The translations under genes and the position numbers were made by a program. Positions 35,549 to 44,908 of a stretch of 64,000 nucleotides of DNA are shown one piece after another. The notes under the pieces were generated by a model, which saw only the letters and a list, made by a program, of their open reading frames with translations, ran no database searches and was not told the origin of the DNA. The stretch is taken from NCBI RefSeq assembly GCF_013337765.1, contig NZ_VBSB01000003.1, positions 248,001 to 312,000 of the forward strand. Direction: 5' to 3'. How positions within the stretch are numbered: the first letter of the stretch is position 1; every line of letters begins with the position of its first letter. The stretch comes from Mycolicibacterium sphagni (lineage in GTDB: Bacteria; Actinomycetota; Actinomycetes; Mycobacteriales; Mycobacteriaceae).

Positions 35549-36657
35549 GGTGCGGCTCCCACCGGCTCGGACTCGCTCAGCGGATCGGGTTCACCGCTGG
35601 GCGTGGCGTCGGCCTTGGTGCGGCGGCGACGGCGGAACAGGGCCCCGATACCGGCGAACCCGGCGGGGAAGAATCCGACGACGACGATGAACAACAAGCC
35701 CTGGGCGTAGGTCCAGCCCGACGGAAAGCGTTCGGAGAACGCGGTTTGCGCCCACGCCACACCGATGGCGCCGAGGATGGGCCCGAGCAGTGTGGTTCGT
35801 CCGCCGATCGCGACACCGATCAGGAAGGCGATGGACGGCACGACGCCGACCTGAGCCGGGGTGATGAAGCCGATAATCGGGGCGAACAGGGCACCGGCGA
35901 TACTGGCGAACAGTGCGGCGGCGGTGTACGCGACGACCTTGATGTTGGCCGGGTCGTAACCCAGGAACCGCACACGTTCCTCGCCGTCGCGCACCGCGAC
36001 GAGGAGCTCGCCGTAACGGCTCTGCATCAACTGGCGCACGACCGCGACCACCACGAGCAGGGTGCCCGCGGCGATGAAGTACAGCATCTGCCGGTTCACC
36101 GGATCGGAGAGCTTGAACCCGAAGAACGTGCGAAAACCGTTGAGCCCGTTGCTGCCACCCAATGTCGCCTGGCCGACGAGCAGGATGGCCAGTGCGGCGG
36201 CCAGCGCTTGGGACAGGATCGCGAAGTAGGCGCCCTTGACCCGGCGCTTGAACACGCCGAGCCCGAGCAGCGCTGCGATGCCAGTCGGGACCACGACGAT
36301 CGCCGCCAGCGTGAACGCTGAGGAGGCGAACGGCTCCCAATAGGACGGCAGCGCAGGAATTCCCGCGATCTGCATGAAATCCGGGACCGCCTGTTTGCGG
36401 ACCTCGGCGTCGGCGATCTTGAGGTGCATGCCCATCATGTAGGCGCCCAGGCCGAAGAACACGCCCTGGCCCAGTGTGAGCATGCCGCCGCGGCCCCAGG
36501 CCAGCCCGATGCCGGCGGCCACGATCGCATAGCACAGGTATTGGCCGAGCAGGCCGAGCCGGAAGCTGGACAGCAGCGCCGGTGCCACCCCGAACAGCAC
36601 GACCGCGGCGAGCGCGAACCCGGCCCACGTCTGCCACCGGCCGACAAGGCCTCTCAT
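35545..36657 (-). CDS. urtC: urea ABC transporter permease UrtC
   Basis: A 370-residue LivM-type permease with about ten membrane helices. The stretch RGGMLTLGQGVFFGLGAYMMGMHLK and GGRTTLLGPILGAIGVAWAQT are diagnostic of UrtC. A Pro/Glu-rich cytoplasmic tail follows the last helix. It overlaps urtB and urtD by 4 bases on each side. Confidence 0.93.
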   Translation of the reverse strand: MRGLVGRWQTWAGFALAAVVLFGVAPALLSSFRLGLLGQYLCYAIVAAGIGLAWGRGGMLTLGQGVFFGLGAYMMGMHLKIADAEVRKQAVPDFMQIAGIPALPSYWEPFASSAFTLAAIVVVPTGIAALLGLGVFKRRVKGAYFAILSQALAAALAILLVGQATLGGSNGLNGFRTFFGFKLSDPVNRQMLYFIAAGTLLVVVAVVRQLMQSRYGELLVAVRDGEERVRFLGYDPANIKVVAYTAAALFASIAGALFAPIIGFITPAQVGVVPSIAFLIGVAIGGRTTLLGPILGAIGVAWAQTAFSERFPSGWTYAQGLLFIVVVGFFPAGFAGIGALFRRRRRTKADATPSGEPDPLSESEPVGAAP

Positions 36658-37538
36658 ACCAAACTCCTTGTCCGCACGGTGAACAACCCCTGCGGGCGAA
36701 CCTGCAGGAAGATCACGATGACCACGAACACGACCACCTTCGCCAGCGACGCGGTGGTGCTGTACTCGATGAAGGAGTTCATCAGTCCGAGCGCGAACGC
36801 GGCGATGACGGTGCCCTTGATCTGGCCCAGCCCGCCGACCACGACCACCAGGAACGCGTCGATGAGATAACTCTGTCCGATGGTCGAACTGGTGGACCCG
36901 ATCAGCGTCAGGGCGACACCCGCGACGCTGGCCAGGCCGGATCCGATGAAGAACGTGGTGATATCGGTCCTGCGGCTCGAAATACCGCTGGTCTCAGCCA
37001 GATCCCGATTCTGCACGACCGCCCTGATGCGACGGCCCATCGGGCTGAGCTTGAGCACCGATGCCAGCACGATGACGCAGACGACGGCCAGCACGAGGAT
37101 GAAGACGCGGGTCTTGGGCACCACCGCCCCGAGGATCTCCACTCCGCCGGACAGCCACGTCGGCGCGGTGACGTTGACGGCGGGCGCACCGAAGATGCTG
37201 CGGGCGGCCTGCTGCAGGATCAGCCCGACACCGAACGTCACCAACAGCGTGTCCAGCGGACGGTCGTACATCCGCTGAATCAACGTGACTTCCAGCAGAA
37301 CTCCGAGCAGACCGCCGACCACGAATCCCACGACCAGTGAAACCAGAAGCGATGCACCGGCATTCGAGATCAGTTTCTGCACCACGAAGGCGGTGTAGCA
37401 GCCGACCATGATGAATTCGCCGTGCGCCATGTTGATGACGCCCATCTGGCCGAAGGTCAGGGCCAGCCCCAACGCGGCGAGCAACAGGATTGAGCCGAGG
37501 CTCAATCCTGTTGCCAGCTGTCCGACAAGGACATCCAC
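36654..37538 (-). CDS. urtB: urea ABC transporter permease UrtB
   Basis: A 294-residue LivH-type permease with about eight helices, including ALGLALTFGQMGVINMAHGE and LRIMGRRIRAVVQNRDLAE-like cytoplasmic loop (PMGRRIRAVVQNRDLAETSG) and VVVGGLGQIKGTVIAAFALG. It lacks the long N-terminal extracytoplasmic domain that UrtB has in some proteobacteria. It starts 35 bases after urtA. Confidence 0.93.
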   Translation of the reverse strand: MDVLVGQLATGLSLGSILLLAALGLALTFGQMGVINMAHGEFIMVGCYTAFVVQKLISNAGASLLVSLVVGFVVGGLLGVLLEVTLIQRMYDRPLDTLLVTFGVGLILQQAARSIFGAPAVNVTAPTWLSGGVEILGAVVPKTRVFILVLAVVCVIVLASVLKLSPMGRRIRAVVQNRDLAETSGISSRRTDITTFFIGSGLASVAGVALTLIGSTSSTIGQSYLIDAFLVVVVGGLGQIKGTVIAAFALGLMNSFIEYSTTASLAKVVVFVVIVIFLQVRPQGLFTVRTRSLV

Positions 37539-37573
37539 TGTGTTAGTTCCCCGTCGCTTCGCTCGCCCCTGCG

Positions 37574-38836
37574 TTAGCCCGATAGTCCCTTGGCCCAGGG
37601 GTAGGACTTCAGATAGGGATCCGGGGTGATCGGGCCGGGGGACTCCCAGATGGTGTAGATCAGGCCGTCGGGATGGATCATGCCGATGCGCGCGGTCTTG
37701 GTGATGTGGTGGTTCTCGCCGTCGATGGTGACCAGACCCTCGGGCGCGTCGAACGTGACGCCGCCCGCGTTGTCCTGAATCGACTTGGTGTCAAAGGATT
37801 TCGCCTTCTCCACGGTGTTCTTCCACAGGTAGACCGAGACGTACGCGGCCTCCATCGGGTCCGACGTCGGCTTGTTCTCGCCGTACTTGGCCTTGTACGC
37901 GGCCACGAACGCCTTGTTCACCGGGTTGTCCACGGTCTGGTAGTAGTTCCACGCGGTCAGCTGATCGACGATGTTCTGCGCGCCGATGCCCTGGACCTCT
38001 TCCTCGGCGATCGACACCGAGACCACCGGCATCTTCTGCGCGGTCAATCCGGCGTTGGTGTACTCCTTGAAGAACGCGACGTTGGAGTCACCGTTGAGGG
38101 TGTTGAACACCGCGTCAGCGTTGGAGGCACGGACCTTGTTGACGATGGTGGAGAAGTCGGTGGAGCCCAGCGGCGTGTAGTCCTCGCCCTTGATCTCGAT
38201 ACCGTTGGCCGCCGCGTACGCTTTGATGATGCGGTTGGCGGTCTGCGGGAAGACGTAGTCGCTGCCGACCAAGTACAGCGTCTTGAGGCCCTTCTCCTTG
38301 AGGAAGTCCAGGGCCGGCACGATCTGCTGGTTGGTGGTGGCACCGGTGTAGAAGATGTTCTTTGACGACTCAAGGCCTTCGTACTGCACGGGGTAGTACA
38401 ACAGCGAGTTGTTGCTCTCGAAGACCGGCAGCATGGCCTTGCGGCTCGAGCTGGTCCACCCGCCGAACACCGCGGCCACGCAGTCGTCCTTGATCAGCTT
38501 TTCGGCCTTCTGGGCGAAAACCGCCGGGTCAGAGGCCCCGTCCTCGCCGACGATCTGGACCTGCTTGCCCAGCACACCGCCCTTACCGTTGATCTCGTCG
38601 ACGGCGAGCTTGATGGCGTCGCGCACGGTGACTTCGGAGATCGCCATGGTGCCCGACAGGGAGTTCAGCGAACCCACCTTGATATTGGGCCCGGACGTGT
38701 CCACGCATGAATCGGACTTTGCTGTGTCGGTCTCGCTCGCCTTGCTGCCGCAGCCGGACAGCACGAGGCCGGCCGTTACCATGAGGCTTGTCGCAGCCAG
38801 TGCCGATCGATTCAGAGCGGAACGCCGGAGATGCAT
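37574..38836 (-). CDS. urtA: urea-binding lipoprotein UrtA
   Basis: A 420-residue substrate-binding lipoprotein that captures urea outside the membrane. The signal peptide ends in the lipobox LSGC (about residue 29). [33 protein letters not shown] and [21 protein letters not shown] are characteristic of UrtA. First gene of urtABCDE. Probable GlnR boxes lie 107-138 bases upstream, which fits induction under nitrogen limitation. No urease genes are in the window. Confidence 0.95.
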   Translation of the reverse strand: MHLRRSALNRSALAATSLMVTAGLVLSGCGSKASETDTAKSDSCVDTSGPNIKVGSLNSLSGTMAISEVTVRDAIKLAVDEINGKGGVLGKQVQIVGEDGASDPAVFAQKAEKLIKDDCVAAVFGGWTSSSRKAMLPVFESNNSLLYYPVQYEGLESSKNIFYTGATTNQQIVPALDFLKEKGLKTLYLVGSDYVFPQTANRIIKAYAAANGIEIKGEDYTPLGSTDFSTIVNKVRASNADAVFNTLNGDSNVAFFKEYTNAGLTAQKMPVVSVSIAEEEVQGIGAQNIVDQLTAWNYYQTVDNPVNKAFVAAYKAKYGENKPTSDPMEAAYVSVYLWKNTVEKAKSFDTKSIQDNAGGVTFDAPEGLVTIDGENHHITKTARIGMIHPDGLIYTIWESPGPITPDPYLKSYPWAKGLSG

Positions 38837-38942
38837 AGAGGCCCTTTCATGTTGGGAACGACAAGCATTGGGCCTCGACAGACCTGATGGCCCCCGAACC
38901 CACGGCTGGTGTCGAAGCGGACGTTAGAGCGAGTAAGTTTCT

Positions 38943-38974
38943 GTGACATATCTGTGTGTGACGAACTCGTTAAC
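38943..38974 (-). promoter_or_regulatory. probable GlnR boxes upstream of urtA
   Basis: On the minus strand, GTTAAC-6 bases-GTCAC (38974-38958) and CACAC-6 bases-GTCAC (38958-38943) give two adjacent AC-9-AC pairs, the spacing known for actinobacterial GlnR sites. Position upstream of a nitrogen-scavenging operon supports the call. Confidence 0.55.
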
Positions 38975-39040
38975 CTGCTATTCATTCGCTGTGCGCGACC
39001 GGATGCCGACACGGGTAACGCTGTCGGTAGCGTGGCCGAT

Positions 39041-39478
39041 ATGGGCCATATGCGAAAAGTGACAGCAAGGGTTGGGGCGGCGCTGATGATGGCGGCCACC
39101 GGTGTTGCGGCCACTCACGCGGTGTCGAACGCCGATCCGGCGCCCGGGCACCAGGTGACCTACACGCTCGCAACGGGTGGCACGTACGACTTCACCATCA
39201 GCTATCTGACTGCGCAGCCGCCGAGCAAGGACGCTTTCAACGCGAACTCCGACGCATTCATGAAGCGCGAGACCATCACCGTGTCACCGGACGCGCCTTG
39301 GGTTTTCCAGACCACCCTCGCGGACCCGCAGTGGGCATTCCTGCAGGTCGGAAGCACCACACATGGTGGGCAGGCCGCTCCGAACGCACACTGTGAGGTG
39401 TCCATCGACGGCCAGGTGGCCATCGCCCAAGACGCTCCGTACAGCCCGCAGTGCTACCTGACGAAGTGGTCGTCCTAA
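39041..39478 (+). CDS. MmpS-like secreted protein
   Basis: A 145-residue exported protein with an N-terminal signal segment (about 4-30). The mature part has the MmpS-type beta layout: HQVTYTLATGGTYDFTISYLT, PWVFQTTLADPQWAFLQVG and a late AHCEVSIDGQVAIAQDAP with two cysteines. No MmpL partner is adjacent, unlike typical mmpS-mmpL pairs. ATG 39041 or 39050 both fit. It is divergent from urtA and may share its promoter region. Confidence 0.65.
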   Translation: MGHMRKVTARVGAALMMAATGVAATHAVSNADPAPGHQVTYTLATGGTYDFTISYLTAQPPSKDAFNANSDAFMKRETITVSPDAPWVFQTTLADPQWAFLQVGSTTHGGQAAPNAHCEVSIDGQVAIAQDAPYSPQCYLTKWSS

Positions 39479-39481
39479 GCC

Positions 39482-39934
39482 TTACAGGCGCTTGCTGAAA
39501 AACACCCGGCGGAAGCCGTCCTGCCCACCCCGGTGGGTTTCGACGTAGCCGAACCGCGGATACATGGCGACGTTCTCGGTCATCGCGGCATTGGTATAGA
39601 GGCGCACCTCGGGCAAACCGGCGTTATGGGCGTCGTCCTCGGCTCGGCGAAGCAGAAGTGCCCCGTATCCGTGGCCCTGGGCCTCCGGTGCGACAGTGAT
39701 CGAGTCCAGCAGCAGGTGGTCATCGTTCACGATCGTGACCAGGCTGCCGAGCAGGCGGTCGTCACATGTCAGGACCCACACATTGGCGTTGCCGATGAGG
39801 GCGGCGTAGTCGGCGTCCATCGGTGCGGGCCTGCGCCCGATGCGGGCGACGTACTTCTCGTAGGCCGCCTCGGCGAGCTGCACGACGGCGGCGGTATCGG
39901 CCGCGGCGGCGCGGCGTAACGAGGGATCGGGCAT
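39482..39934 (-). CDS. GNAT family N-acetyltransferase
   Basis: A 150-residue acetyltransferase. Motif A is visible as LDSITVAPEAQGHGYGALLLRRAEDDA, with the acetyl-CoA loop QGHGYG, and motif B as YTNAAMTENVAMYPRFGYVE. The acceptor substrate is unknown. ATG at 39934 chosen because the open frame upstream overlaps the divergent panE gene. It ends 4 bases from the convergent MmpS-like gene. Confidence 0.86.
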   Translation of the reverse strand: MPDPSLRRAAAADTAAVVQLAEAAYEKYVARIGRRPAPMDADYAALIGNANVWVLTCDDRLLGSLVTIVNDDHLLLDSITVAPEAQGHGYGALLLRRAEDDAHNAGLPEVRLYTNAAMTENVAMYPRFGYVETHRGGQDGFRRVFFSKRL

Positions 39935-39978
39935 GCGTCCACGGTAAAGCCACAGCAGCCGTCGGTACGTTGGGCACG

Positions 39979-40866
39979 GTGGGTAGCTCGATAGCGCTTG
40001 TCGGTCCTGGAGCAATCGGTTCCACCGTCGCCGCACTGCTGTATGCCGCCGGTCATCGGGTGACGTTGTGCGGGCACACGCCACGCGACCAGATCGAGGT
40101 GCGTCCGGATTCAGGCACGCCGATCGTGGTGCCAGGTCCAGTACTCACCGACCCCGGCGAGGTCGACGGACGCGTCGACGTGGTGTTGCTCGCGGTCAAG
40201 GACACTCAGAACGAACAGGCGGCCGGCTGGCTGGACCGGCTGTGCGACGACAACACGGTTGTCTGCGTGCTGCAGAACGGTGTCGAGCAGGTCGAGCGGG
40301 TCGGCCGAGCGAGCCCGTCGGCCCACATCGTGCCTGCCGTGGTCTGGTTCTCCGCGGAGCCACAGCCCGGTGGCTGGGTACGGCTGCGGACCGGCGTGCG
40401 GCTGGTGCTGCCCGACGGCGAGGACGCCGAAACCCTTGCGGCGGTGCTGCGTCCGGCCGGGATGACCGTTGAACTGAACCCCGATTTCAGGACCGAGGCG
40501 TGGCGCAAGCTGTTGGTCAACGCGCTGGCCGGGTTCATGGTGCTGGCCGGGCGGCGATCCGGCATGTTCCGCCGCGCCGACGTCGCCGCGCTGGCGCGCC
40601 GCTATCTCGCCGAATGCCTGGCCGTGGCCCGTGCCGAAGGTGCCGCGCTGCCGGACGCCGTCATCGACGAGATGACCGAGATGTTCGCCGCCGGGCCCGA
40701 GGATCTGACGACGTCGATGCTGACCGACGCCGAAGCGCACCGCCGATTGGAATGGGACATCCGCAACGGCGTCATCGTCCGCAAGGCCGCCCAGCACGGT
40801 TTGGCGACGCCGGTGAGCGACGTGGTGGTTCCGTTGCTCGCCGCGGCCAGCGACGGACCCGGCTAG
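39979..40866 (+). CDS. panE: ketopantoate reductase family protein
   Basis: A 295-residue NADPH-dependent reductase of the ApbA/PanE family, which makes pantoate for coenzyme A. It has the dinucleotide motif LVGPGAIGSTVAALL at the N-terminus, the central VVLLAVKDTQ, and the catalytic Lys in TEAWRKLLVNALAG. The GTG start at 39979 places the GxGxxG motif at the usual position. Family members also act on other 2-oxoacids, so the gene symbol is provisional. Confidence 0.82.
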   Translation: MGSSIALVGPGAIGSTVAALLYAAGHRVTLCGHTPRDQIEVRPDSGTPIVVPGPVLTDPGEVDGRVDVVLLAVKDTQNEQAAGWLDRLCDDNTVVCVLQNGVEQVERVGRASPSAHIVPAVVWFSAEPQPGGWVRLRTGVRLVLPDGEDAETLAAVLRPAGMTVELNPDFRTEAWRKLLVNALAGFMVLAGRRSGMFRRADVAALARRYLAECLAVARAEGAALPDAVIDEMTEMFAAGPEDLTTSMLTDAEAHRRLEWDIRNGVIVRKAAQHGLATPVSDVVVPLLAAASDGPG

Positions 40867-41007
40867 TCCAGCACCCGTCAGGTGGCATCCTGACACGCGG
40901 GGTCTGACCACCCAAAGAAGTCGCCTGGCCCCGGTGATGATGCGGGTCGCCAGGGTCAGGCCCCACCCATGGCGAGAGGGAGCTTTAAAAAAGCGGTGAC
41001 TCGGTTA

Positions 41008-42645
41008 TCAGGGCGGCAAGAGACGGGTGAAGTTTTCGCGTCCGATTCCGTCCCCCGGGGGCATTGACCTGATGGCTTGCACGATCTCGTCGCGGTCTGG
41101 GAGGTCGGGCCTTACGTAGTAGTAGAAGGCGTAGTGCAAAGAGCTGCCGAACACCGCAGCGAGAATGAAGTGGTGGCGTTCGACGTACCCATAGAGCTCT
41201 GAGACCTGCCGATCCCACCTCTCTAGTCGCTTGTCCGCGGTGCCGAGTGCGCCGATGTCATGAAACACAACGACGTCCGGCCGTTGCCGCTCCAGATACT
41301 CCTGCGTGATCCCACCGTTGTGGGCGATCCATTCATCGTTGAGACCCCACGTGTCGATGGCGCGCCACCTGGAGTAAAAGGGCAGCGCCCCGGCTTCGGT
41401 CGTAGCGATCGTGTAGTTACGGCTCGCGAAGTGTCCGAGCATCACACCGACGTCGTATCTGGTATCCGCCGCGTACCTGATACTGATCGAATACCGGAAC
41501 TGCACCGCGAACACCGATGCGAGACAGAAGCCTGCAGCCAGAATCGCAGCCAATTGCTGCCTGCCCGACATCGCGGCGAGGGTCGGTAGGCTCAAGTCGT
41601 CACGAAGCGACCTGACCAGCGGATACCACGACAGGACTCCCATCGCCAGTACCGGGTACTGAAAGCGTCCTCCGAAATTCATTTCACTAGAAAGAAATAT
41701 CCACATTACGGTAGTAGCGATTATCGGAATCGAGAAGCAAATGCCGAGTCGAAAAGTACTCGACGAGCGCACAGACAACAAGAATGCAGGAATGAATGGT
41801 AACAATAAAATTCGGCTGTGCAGAACTGAATCCCTAATTCCATCCGCATAAAGTTGCCCCCCGCCTTTCACGTAGAACGGGTTTGGCAGAGGGTAGCCAA
41901 AGTAGCTCCAACGCCACAAGAAATACGCCCCACCAAGGACGATGAAGATAGCCCCGAATACTAACGCGGCCCTGCCGAACACCTTGACTGGCAGGACCAC
42001 GCCGAGCGCTACAAGCAAAAAGACGCTAATCAGAACGCCCTCAGGCCTAATGAGCCCAGCCGCCAAGCACGCCAGCGAGAAATACAGCAAGTCACGGATC
42101 CGTCTCCGCCCCCCGATGATGACCCGCTGCGCCAGCAGCCAAGCGGCGGCCACCGCGAACACAAAGAAAGGGGTTCCAAAATAAGCAGCCGCGAAGAAAA
42201 GACCGGGACCAACGGCGAAATACAGCCCGCTAAGACACGCAGGAACGATTCCAGAGCGTTGCACCGACCGCATGCCGATATAGATCAGACCTAGAGTGCT
42301 GAAGTGGGCGAGCACCGCGATAAGTCGTGCGGCTGTCTCGATGGAAGGCCCCAGGCAATGAACACCAGCGACGGACACCATGAACAGGAAGTCGGTGGCA
42401 CCTTCTACAGGCGGTTCGCCCACATTCCAGACTATTCCGTCGCCCTGGGCAAGGTGCTCGGCATACCGCATCAGTATTGCGGCATCTTCAATGGGGGCGA
42501 GGTTCCAATTGGCGAAACGTCCGACGTAAAGGCCAACGACCACGACCAAGGCCAATGCGGATATGTCCGCGACTTTTACCCTCACTAGGTATTCGCCTGA
42601 CTTCGATTTGCGAAAGTCAGCTAAAGCCCGCCCAACACGATTCAT
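41008..42645 (-). CDS. GT-C type membrane glycosyltransferase, AftB-like
   Basis: A 545-residue protein with about ten membrane helices in its first two-thirds and an extracytoplasmic C-terminal domain. The first loop carries an acidic pair in APIEDAAILMRYAEHLAQGDG, then WNVGEPPVEGATDFLFM. This is the layout of GT-C polyprenyl-phosphate-dependent enzymes and close in style to arabinofuranosyltransferase AftB. It would add a sugar to a cell-wall glycan outside the membrane. The central part (roughly 41,650-42,600) is visibly AT-richer than its neighbours, suggesting acquisition by transfer. The sugar and acceptor are unknown. Confidence 0.72.
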   Translation of the reverse strand: MNRVGRALADFRKSKSGEYLVRVKVADISALALVVVVGLYVGRFANWNLAPIEDAAILMRYAEHLAQGDGIVWNVGEPPVEGATDFLFMVSVAGVHCLGPSIETAARLIAVLAHFSTLGLIYIGMRSVQRSGIVPACLSGLYFAVGPGLFFAAAYFGTPFFVFAVAAAWLLAQRVIIGGRRRIRDLLYFSLACLAAGLIRPEGVLISVFLLVALGVVLPVKVFGRAALVFGAIFIVLGGAYFLWRWSYFGYPLPNPFYVKGGGQLYADGIRDSVLHSRILLLPFIPAFLLSVRSSSTFRLGICFSIPIIATTVMWIFLSSEMNFGGRFQYPVLAMGVLSWYPLVRSLRDDLSLPTLAAMSGRQQLAAILAAGFCLASVFAVQFRYSISIRYAADTRYDVGVMLGHFASRNYTIATTEAGALPFYSRWRAIDTWGLNDEWIAHNGGITQEYLERQRPDVVVFHDIGALGTADKRLERWDRQVSELYGYVERHHFILAAVFGSSLHYAFYYYVRPDLPDRDEIVQAIRSMPPGDGIGRENFTRLLPP

Positions 42646-42899
42646 CGCGGAAACCAATTCGGTTCCCCGCTCTCTCGCATCGACGGTGTAGTGCCGACGA
42701 GAAGCGTCCGGCGAGCGGCCTGCACACTGAAAACGTACCCTTGGGCCACGCCCCCCCTACCGCATAGATCGAACCCTCGTGACAGGCCGACATCAATTGT
42801 CGGCCTCGTCACCTTCTGACCGTAACTCAACCGTGCCAGCCCCGCCCTAAAGTCAGCCCGCCGGTGGAGAGTCCCTAGCAGCGCATTAGCCGCACGACG

Positions 42900-43400
42900 A
42901 TGGTGATCGCGACCGCCGCCCTGCAAGATCTCCAAGTCAAGTCCGGGCCCGCGGTCACCGCAGGTGGCACCCTGCTCCCGATCCCCGACCTGATTCGGAC
43001 GGCCAGTCACGCCTACCACTACCTCGCGCTGTTCGACGGGGTCAACGGGCGCGCGTTGTGGCTGGGGCGGACCAAACGCATCGCTTCAGCAGACCAGCGA
43101 ATCATCCTGCACGCCAAGGACCGTGGCTGCACCCGCCCCGGCTGCGACGCACCCGGCTACCACAGCAGCGTGCACCACGCCACCAAAGACTGGAAACATG
43201 GCGGTGCCACCGACATCGACGACCTCACCCTGGCCTGCAAATGCGACAACCTGCTCGTCGAAAACGACGGCTGGACCACCCGTCAACTCGCAGACGGCCA
43301 AACCCACTGGACCCCACCACCCGACGTCCCACTACGCGGCGGCACCAACGACTACCACCACCCCGAACGCCTAGGGCCAAAAGACGACGAAAAGGATTAG
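42900..43400 (+). pseudogene. truncated 13E12-type HNH endonuclease (DUF222 protein remnant)
   Basis: The 166-residue frame matches only the C-terminal part of mycobacterial 13E12-repeat/DUF222 proteins. It has TALQDLQ-like start, LLPIPDLIRTASHAYHYLALFD, KRIASADQRIILHAKDRGCTRPGC and the HNH core with VHH and a later D-N-L. The DUF222 N-terminal domain of about 300 residues is absent, and an in-frame TAG occurs eight codons before the ATG at 42900. The preceding 240 bases hold nothing recognisable. A decayed copy of a repeat family is the best reading. It marks the left edge of the monooxygenase cluster. Confidence 0.72.
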
Positions 43401-43418
43401 GTGTCGACGCGCTGCGCC

Positions 43419-44726
43419 TTAGAACGCCAACAGGTTTTCGCGCAGGGTGTCGTATTCGTAGGACTCCCGCACGACGCCCAGGTCTCGTAGTGCCGGAACC
43501 AAGCCCTCGGTGATGTCGGTGACGTAGCGACGGCTCAGGTGCTGCAGGGGAGTGGTGAGCAAGAAGCCGTCACCACCCACCGCCTCCATCGCATCGGTCA
43601 TCTTCGCGGCCACGTCGGCGGGGGTGCCGACCAGCGGCAGGCAGCTGGCGAATCCCGTTGCAGTGGTCGCGAGTTCGCGTACGGTCTTGCCGCTTCCGGC
43701 TTGCATGAACTTGTTCAATGACCCCTGCTCACCGTTGGTCGTCAGCGGTGGCAGCACCTCGTCAAGCGGGAACTGTGAGAAGTCGATGTCGGTGACGGTG
43801 GAGATCATGCCCAGCTGGCTGGTGATGAACGCATCGGTGTTGACCATCTTGTAGCGCTTGGCTTCCGCGTCCTCGGCGGTGTCGCCCAGCACGGGCGTCA
43901 CCAAGAACATCACCTTGATGTCGTCGGGGTTGCGGCCTGCGGCCTGCGCACGCCCCCGGATGTCGGCGCGGTATTCGATCATGCCGTCGATCCCTTCGGC
44001 GATCGCGACGATCGAATCCGCTGTTTCGGCCGCGAACTGACGTCCCCGCGGGGAGCCGCCGGCCTGCAGGTACACCGGGCGGCCCTGCGGGGTTCGCGGG
44101 ACGTTGAGCGGGCCGCGCGACTTGTAGAACTTGCCGACGAAGTTGACCTCGTGAACCTTGGTGTGGTCGACGAACGTGCCGGTCTCGCGGTCCATCACCA
44201 CCGCGTCCTCGTCCCAGGAGGCCAGCAGCTTGGTGACCACCTCGACGAACTCGTCGGCCATGTCGTAGCGCTGCTGGCGCGGCGGCAGCGTATCGAGCCC
44301 GACGTTGTGGGCGGCCTGTTCTTCGCCCGAGGTGACGATGTTCCAGCCGAACCGCCCGTCGGAGAGATGGTCGAGGCTGGCGATCATCCTGGCCAAGGTG
44401 AACGGTGGATAGGACAGGATCGAGGCCGTGGCGATGACGCCGAGCTTGGTCGTCGCCTTGGCGACCGCTCCGGCCAGCACGGTGGCATCCAGCTTCGGCA
44501 CCTGCAGCGCGTGTTTCAGCGCGGCTTCGCTGGACTTGCCGAACGCGTCGGACACCATCAGCGTGTCCTCGATCATCAGGTAGTCGAAGCAGGCGCCCTC
44601 GAGCATCTTGGCCATCTCGATGTGGAAGTCGGCATTCGCCCACGACGAATTCACCCGATCGAACGGGTTCAGCCATTGCGGCGGAGCGTAATTCATGAAC
44701 CACCCGAGATGCATCTTCTTCGGCAT
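43419..44726 (-). CDS. FMN-dependent monooxygenase, NtaA/SnaA/DszA family (copy 1)
   Basis: A 435-residue luciferase-like monooxygenase. It opens with MHLGWFMNYAPPQW, followed by ACFDYLMIEDTLMVSDAFG, the flavin-binding barrel segment LSDGRFGWNIVTSGEEQAAHN and the phosphate site LQAGGSPRGRQFAAE. The length is standard for the family, which oxidises C-S, C-N or sulfone substrates with FMNH2 supplied by a separate reductase. It is divergent from copy 2, and a GGCGTAATACG motif lies 54 bases upstream. Substrate not known. Among the four copies in the window this one differs most in its first 60 residues. Confidence 0.9.
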   Translation of the reverse strand: MPKKMHLGWFMNYAPPQWLNPFDRVNSSWANADFHIEMAKMLEGACFDYLMIEDTLMVSDAFGKSSEAALKHALQVPKLDATVLAGAVAKATTKLGVIATASILSYPPFTLARMIASLDHLSDGRFGWNIVTSGEEQAAHNVGLDTLPPRQQRYDMADEFVEVVTKLLASWDEDAVVMDRETGTFVDHTKVHEVNFVGKFYKSRGPLNVPRTPQGRPVYLQAGGSPRGRQFAAETADSIVAIAEGIDGMIEYRADIRGRAQAAGRNPDDIKVMFLVTPVLGDTAEDAEAKRYKMVNTDAFITSQLGMISTVTDIDFSQFPLDEVLPPLTTNGEQGSLNKFMQAGSGKTVRELATTATGFASCLPLVGTPADVAAKMTDAMEAVGGDGFLLTTPLQHLSRRYVTDITEGLVPALRDLGVVRESYEYDTLRENLLAF

Positions 44727-44779
44727 GGCAGTGACTTCACCCGCGGGCGATTTCGGGACTGTGGCCCGCCGTGAAAATC

Positions 44780-44790
44780 CGTATTACGCC
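44780..44790 (-). promoter_or_regulatory. regulon motif copy 1 (monooxygenase 1)
   Basis: GGCGTAATACG on the minus strand, 54 bases upstream of monooxygenase copy 1. Identical to the motif at 46235 and one of seven GGCGYAATRC copies in the cluster. Confidence 0.65.
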
Positions 44791-44829
44791 ACCTGTGGTG
44801 TGGGTGGCCCACATCACGGTGCTCGATAC

Positions 44830-44840
44830 GGCGTAATGCG
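44830..44840 (+). promoter_or_regulatory. regulon motif copy 2 (monooxygenase 2)
   Basis: GGCGTAATGCG on the plus strand, 69 bases upstream of monooxygenase copy 2. With copy 1 it forms an outward-facing inverted pair 39 bases apart in the divergent promoter region. Confidence 0.65.
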
Positions 44841-44908
44841 CGTGGAACCCAACGTGCTCACCCGCCGAAACATCGGCCAGTCACATTGAGCGCCAAGGAG
44901 GTTTGAGC

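Noticed and set aside
42472..42483. GTATTGCGGC inside the glycosyltransferase gene as a further regulon motif
   Set aside because: It has a mismatch in the conserved GGCG core, and it lies within a coding region with no start nearby.
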